A DNA stretch of 64,000 bases. Source: Biomphalaria glabrata (lineage: Eukaryota; Mollusca; Gastropoda; Planorbidae). The DNA is taken from the NCBI RefSeq assembly GCF_947242115.1, contig NC_074713.1, forward strand, positions 12,220,001-12,284,000, read 5' to 3'. The translations under genes were made by a program, and so were the position numbers. Under the pieces are notes generated by a model, which was not told the origin of the DNA, searched no databases, and saw only the letters and a list, made by a program, of their open reading frames with translations. Of this stretch, positions 60,406-64,000 are shown one piece after another. The stretch's first letter is position 1. Every line of letters begins with the position of its first letter.

Positions 60406-62099
60406 TTCATTATTTGATTTGTGATGACCTTCAGAACAGAAGGCCTACAGTAAATTTGAAAATGTATTAATGAATAAAAAAAACTTGAATGGTCAAATAT
60501 ATATTTTTTTTTAGTTTTTGAAATGATTATATTATCAGAGCCAATATTAATAAATCTAATAATCATATGAAATTTAATAGAGATTTCTTAAAATAGTTAA
60601 TTTTTTTTTATTTAACAGAGGCTTTTCTCTAACATTATTTAAGTTTTAAAGTTTTGTTAATATTATTATTTTTATTTTATTTATTATTATTATATTAAAG
60701 CATATTTAGTTAAAACAGACAAAAATACCATATACCTATACCACAACTTAAACACAACTTAATTAGGTGATATGAATTAACTCCAAAGAACGGTGAAGTC
60801 AGCATTGATTGAAACAAATAGAAAGTTATCTCAAAGTTAAAATTGGCACACCCATCTTCCTGGTGACAAAATCAAGACGAAAGAAATAATGATTGACAAA
60901 TGAAGATAAAATGAAAGATGACCGTAATAAGATATGCTCAGCAGCATTATCATAATTCTAATCATCTTTATTTTGTCTTTCATAAGATTTTCACTATTTC
61001 CATTTCCACCTTTACCTTTAAAATAACACACTCCAAAGTCTATATCCTAACCTGCTCACTTCTGCTATTTTGTTGCATCTTTGCCAAAAGATGAATAAAG
61101 CATTTATGTGGTATGTTGACATCTGATTGATCAAATTAACTAAAAACTCATACAACTTCACAATATAAATTGAATTTTTGTTATTTACATATATTATTTG
61201 ATATCTCTAAAAGCTAGGTCAACCTTAAACATGTTAGAAATTTTCCAATCCATAACTTATCAATTTTGTATTCTTTCAGCATAATGTTTGGTAGTTCTTA
61301 TTATTTCTTGTAGATTTTCTCTATGCATTAAAGTTTAGTTAGGAGAGGGTTCAAAAATAGCAACAAACTGTATATATATATATAGGTTTTAGATTAAATG
61401 GTGCTAAGTCCAAGCCTTAACTGGCACCATTACACTATGACTTATAAACATTTTTTTTGGGGGGGGATTAAATGACCAGGAATGAAGTGACCAGATTGGT
61501 CTCAACATTTAACAGTTTAAATTATTAAAATTGTTTTTTATACTATTAAAAAAAAAACAAGCTGAAAAAAAAGACGAAGCTTTTTTATTTTCAATCTATT
61601 TTGTTACATTCTCAATTAGTAATTTTACTGTTTCAACTTGCTAATGACTATTTGTAAAGTTTATAAAAAAATAAAATAAAATTCTTTTTTTTTTTTTTTG
61701 TCAGTAGACAACACCTTTACATTTGTAGTTTTCAGACTTTTTTTTTCATTAATATATATATGATTATGTTAAACTTCCATATTCCTGCTATTGAAAATAT
61801 AAATGCTTAGCAGTGATGTAATAATTATAAATTATTTTTTTTTTTTAGCTGCCTTGTTTCTTGCCTCAGTAAATATATTTTGGGGCACAGGAAGCTACAT
61901 CACAAACTTGATACGCCTGCGGAATGCATCAGGAATGTCTACACTACTACTCTCAGTTAGTATCATTGGTTCTTTCTTGCACTGTTTGTTCTGGAGTTTT
62001 TTACTTCTGTGTTACATAGGACTCATGGATGATTGGGATCCCAATGGCCCTACACAGATGCAGCTATTAAAAAAAGACAATAGAAGTAAAAGAGAATAA
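58998..62099 (+). CDS. TMEM160: Transmembrane protein 160
   Basis: Exons: 58998-59243 (ATG; donor GAAATG|GTAAAA), 60032-60056 (acceptor ATTTCAG|AAT; AAT G|GTTAGT), 60251-60349 (TTAACAG|GA; TTC T|GTGAGT) and 61849-62099 (TTTTTTTAG|CT; stop TAA). 246+25+99+251 = 621 nt keep frame, giving 206 residues. Residues 83-123 read NIRLANENGFLSWCRNTYLL, then TVVGVAMITEATTEV; 124-206 hold FLASVNIFWGTGSYITNLI and a long hydrophobic segment. This corresponds to human TMEM160 (AFLSWFRNGLL..GIGVISFMQSD..REAAYGFFLLGGLCVVWGSASY), 188 residues. Three membrane segments: about 99-114, 125-144 and 155-183. The N-terminus is rich in Arg/Ser/Thr and poor in acids for about 60 residues, as in a mitochondrial presequence; TMEM160 is reported as mitochondrial. 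Its molecular role is poorly known. Exon 2 is only 25 nt. Confidence 0.9.
59345..59580 (+). mobile_element. SINE family A, in intron 1 of TMEM160
   Basis: The head GAGTGGTAAAGCACTCTTAA and GTTTGAATCCTAGTGAAGAC are followed by the body GGGATTTTGAACTTTAGGAT, GAGTCCACCCAACTC, GGAAAGTAAAGGCAGATGG and a final AACATCATCTACTCCC. Moderately diverged. Confidence 0.82.
60355..60402. repeat. (TA)n microsatellite in TMEM160 intron 3
   Basis: About 20 TA repeats starting just after the donor of exon 3. Confidence 0.95.
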
Positions 62100-64000
62100 A
62101 ATATTTCCATTATTATATGTGATCATTTTATAGACTTAAGATTTTTAAAAATCTTAACTTTTGTTGATACTTCATTTTTTATGCAAAAATTATTTTTAAA
62201 TATATGCCATAGTCATTCTATGACTGGAGAAGTTAAGGTGTTCTTGTTGACCACCAAAGGTTGTTGTTTTTTTCTCCTAATGGCCAGTAGATGTCCTTAA
62301 TAGATGAATCCTTATGTAGACTAAAAATTTTCAGTTCAAAAGATTTGACTCAAGCTGAGTTGTGTTTGCTGAGAACCTAAAGGCAACATGGAAACCTAGT
62401 TGCCAGTGGGTTGATTTTTTTCCCCATCAAATACGCCTTTCTTTGACAGTATCTTTTCTTTGTGTTTTGAACTGTATGTGCCATAGTCTTAAAGAGTTCT
62501 CCAGAGTAAGCAGAGGAAACATCAGCAAGGAATACACATTTCTTTTTCTTAGCATATGTAATTATGAGACTTTTTATGCAAATTTTATGCTTAAACAACA
62601 TTTTTTAAATAATTATTTTATTTTAAACAAAACAAAAATTCCCCATACAGCATTGACCAGATAATTGTCATATTAAAAGGCGGACTATACTTCATCCTTT
62701 GATAGACTTTTGAATTTGCAAATCCTGATTGTTTTAAATCAGTTGTTTGTTTTAACGGCTTTGCTAATGTTTTCTATTATTATCATTATTTTCATAAACT
62801 ATGATCATTACTTTGTAAAATTGTGACACTCTGATAATTGTTTTATGAATGCTGTGTAATTGTAATATTATTTTGTATATTTGATCCATTCACACTATTC
62901 ACGTGTTATTGGACAATTCAATCATTTGTATCTCAGCATTTCCTAGACTTACATCATCATTCATGTGAAATTTATCAAAACATCATAGGGAGGAACAATT
63001 CATTTTTGAGAAACGGTAGTATTTTAAAAATGTATTTTGTTTTATACAATTTACATGTTTACAGTTAAAAACAAGTGAAATAGCATTTTATTTTTTTTTA
63101 AATGTCTAAGGAACAAAAAAATTAATGATGTATTAGTCATTGTTAACAAGATTATTTTTTTTTTCTCATGAATATTTTTCTTTGTAAACTAAACAATGTC
63201 AAGGTTGCTAAATTGAACTTTAAAATTGGGGACTTAATAAAAGTTACAAACAAAAGAGCTTAAGAAATTTTATTCTGCAGTGCTCAAATGTGCACAGAAA
63301 TAATCAAGTACATTTTTTTAAACCATAATTTATTAACACTTCCTTTACTTTGTACATGGAGTACACCAAAAAGCTTGCTACATATAGATAATCTCCCATG
63401 TATGAAAATCTCTAATAATGGTGACTGTGTAGTATTTGTGTACTTCAGGTGCTAGAGAGATTGAGATAAATATAAGCAAGAAAAATCAATTGTTGGAAAT
63501 AATATTTTAATCATTTTTGTGAAATGACATAGTTTGGGCCTCAGTTATCTTGTTTTTATTCATCTTTTTCTCTCTGTAATTATTTTTCTTCATTCCGATA
63601 GAATTATTCATTTTTCTCATTTGTATTTCTATCCTGTTATTATTAAACTTCAAAAACCATTTTTTTGTTTGTAATCAGGAAATGTTATATTTGGTATCGA
63701 ATTAAAGGGGAATTGATGCTCTTTTTAAAGAATACAAATTAAAGTTTATAAATCCAAAACTCAATTTAGTGTAATGGGGTCAAATCAACATTGGCATTGT
63801 CAATTAGGAGAGATAGAGTTAATAAATTTTTAATAAAGTCTAAGCATGTTCACATGTTGACTGGTCTCTTTTCTAAGTTGCATTTAAGTTGCACATTGTT
63901 TTCAAGTGAAATCTCCATGTCAACACACAAATAAATATTTTCCCCTTTCTTTGTTACAATTTTTTGTTTTGTTTTAGGAAAGCAAATTTAGAAAATACCT
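62100..64000 (+). other. TMEM160 3' UTR and flank
   Basis: AT-rich with no supported reading frame. An AATAAA at 63236-63241 is a plausible polyadenylation signal, and another occurs near 63830. The last bases (TTTTGTTTTAG followed by GAAAGCAAATTTAG from 63979) look like a splice acceptor, possibly of an alternative exon or next gene, but nothing after it can be read. Confidence 0.4.

Noticed and set aside
63979-64000. First bases of a next exon at the right edge
   Set aside because: Only an acceptor-like motif and 22 bases are available; this cannot be supported.

Overview
The window looks like gene-poor, repeat-rich nuclear DNA of a gastropod mollusc, most likely a freshwater pulmonate snail of the Planorbidae type (Biomphalaria/Bulinus-like). 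This rests on split animal genes with GT-AG introns, AT-rich sequence with islands of TCTAGA/AGATCT motifs, and interspersed repeats that I recognise from memory as snail-like. The species is an inference.

Five host genes are supported. (1) A first coding exon on the minus strand at 1603-1692 encodes a type II membrane anchor resembling GALNT2; the rest lies left of the window. (2) The last two exons of a PPC/DUF296-domain protein are at 26501-26677 and 29101-29358 (+). (3) A four-exon minus-strand gene at 32815-35999 encodes a 570-residue protein whose C-terminal third resembles the CLOCK-interacting pacemaker (CIPC) domain. (4) A three-exon minus-strand gene at 43869-46024 is GCHFR, the feedback regulator of GTP cyclohydrolase 1, with an extended C-terminus. 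(5) A four-exon plus-strand gene at 58998-62099 is TMEM160, including a 25-nt microexon. The genes are not an operon and show no obvious shared pathway.

The left 25 kb is mostly repeats: a LINE fragment at the edge, a 38-bp minisatellite (5067-5577), a jockey/CR1-type LINE (6020-7495), a tRNA-derived SINE, and a 42-bp satellite of 88 copies (9068-14871) split by a 2.1-kb solo-LTR-like insertion with a 5-bp target duplication. A second solo-LTR candidate (16518-17009), a hAT-type MITE (18147-18292), an imperfect ~1-kb tandem duplication (22772-24600) and a hAT transposase remnant follow. Minisatellites of 47 and 67 bp sit inside the PPC gene intron.

The most striking object is a complete-looking LTR retrotransposon at 47791-55918 (minus strand). 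Its single 1487-codon reading frame has the order gag - protease - integrase - reverse transcriptase - RNase H. The RT and integrase are Ty3/gypsy-like, yet integrase precedes RT as in Ty1/copia. This is the hallmark of the Gmr1 clade, first described from deuterostomes. The two 361-bp LTRs are almost identical, so the insertion is recent. It landed in the tail of an older LINE fragment.
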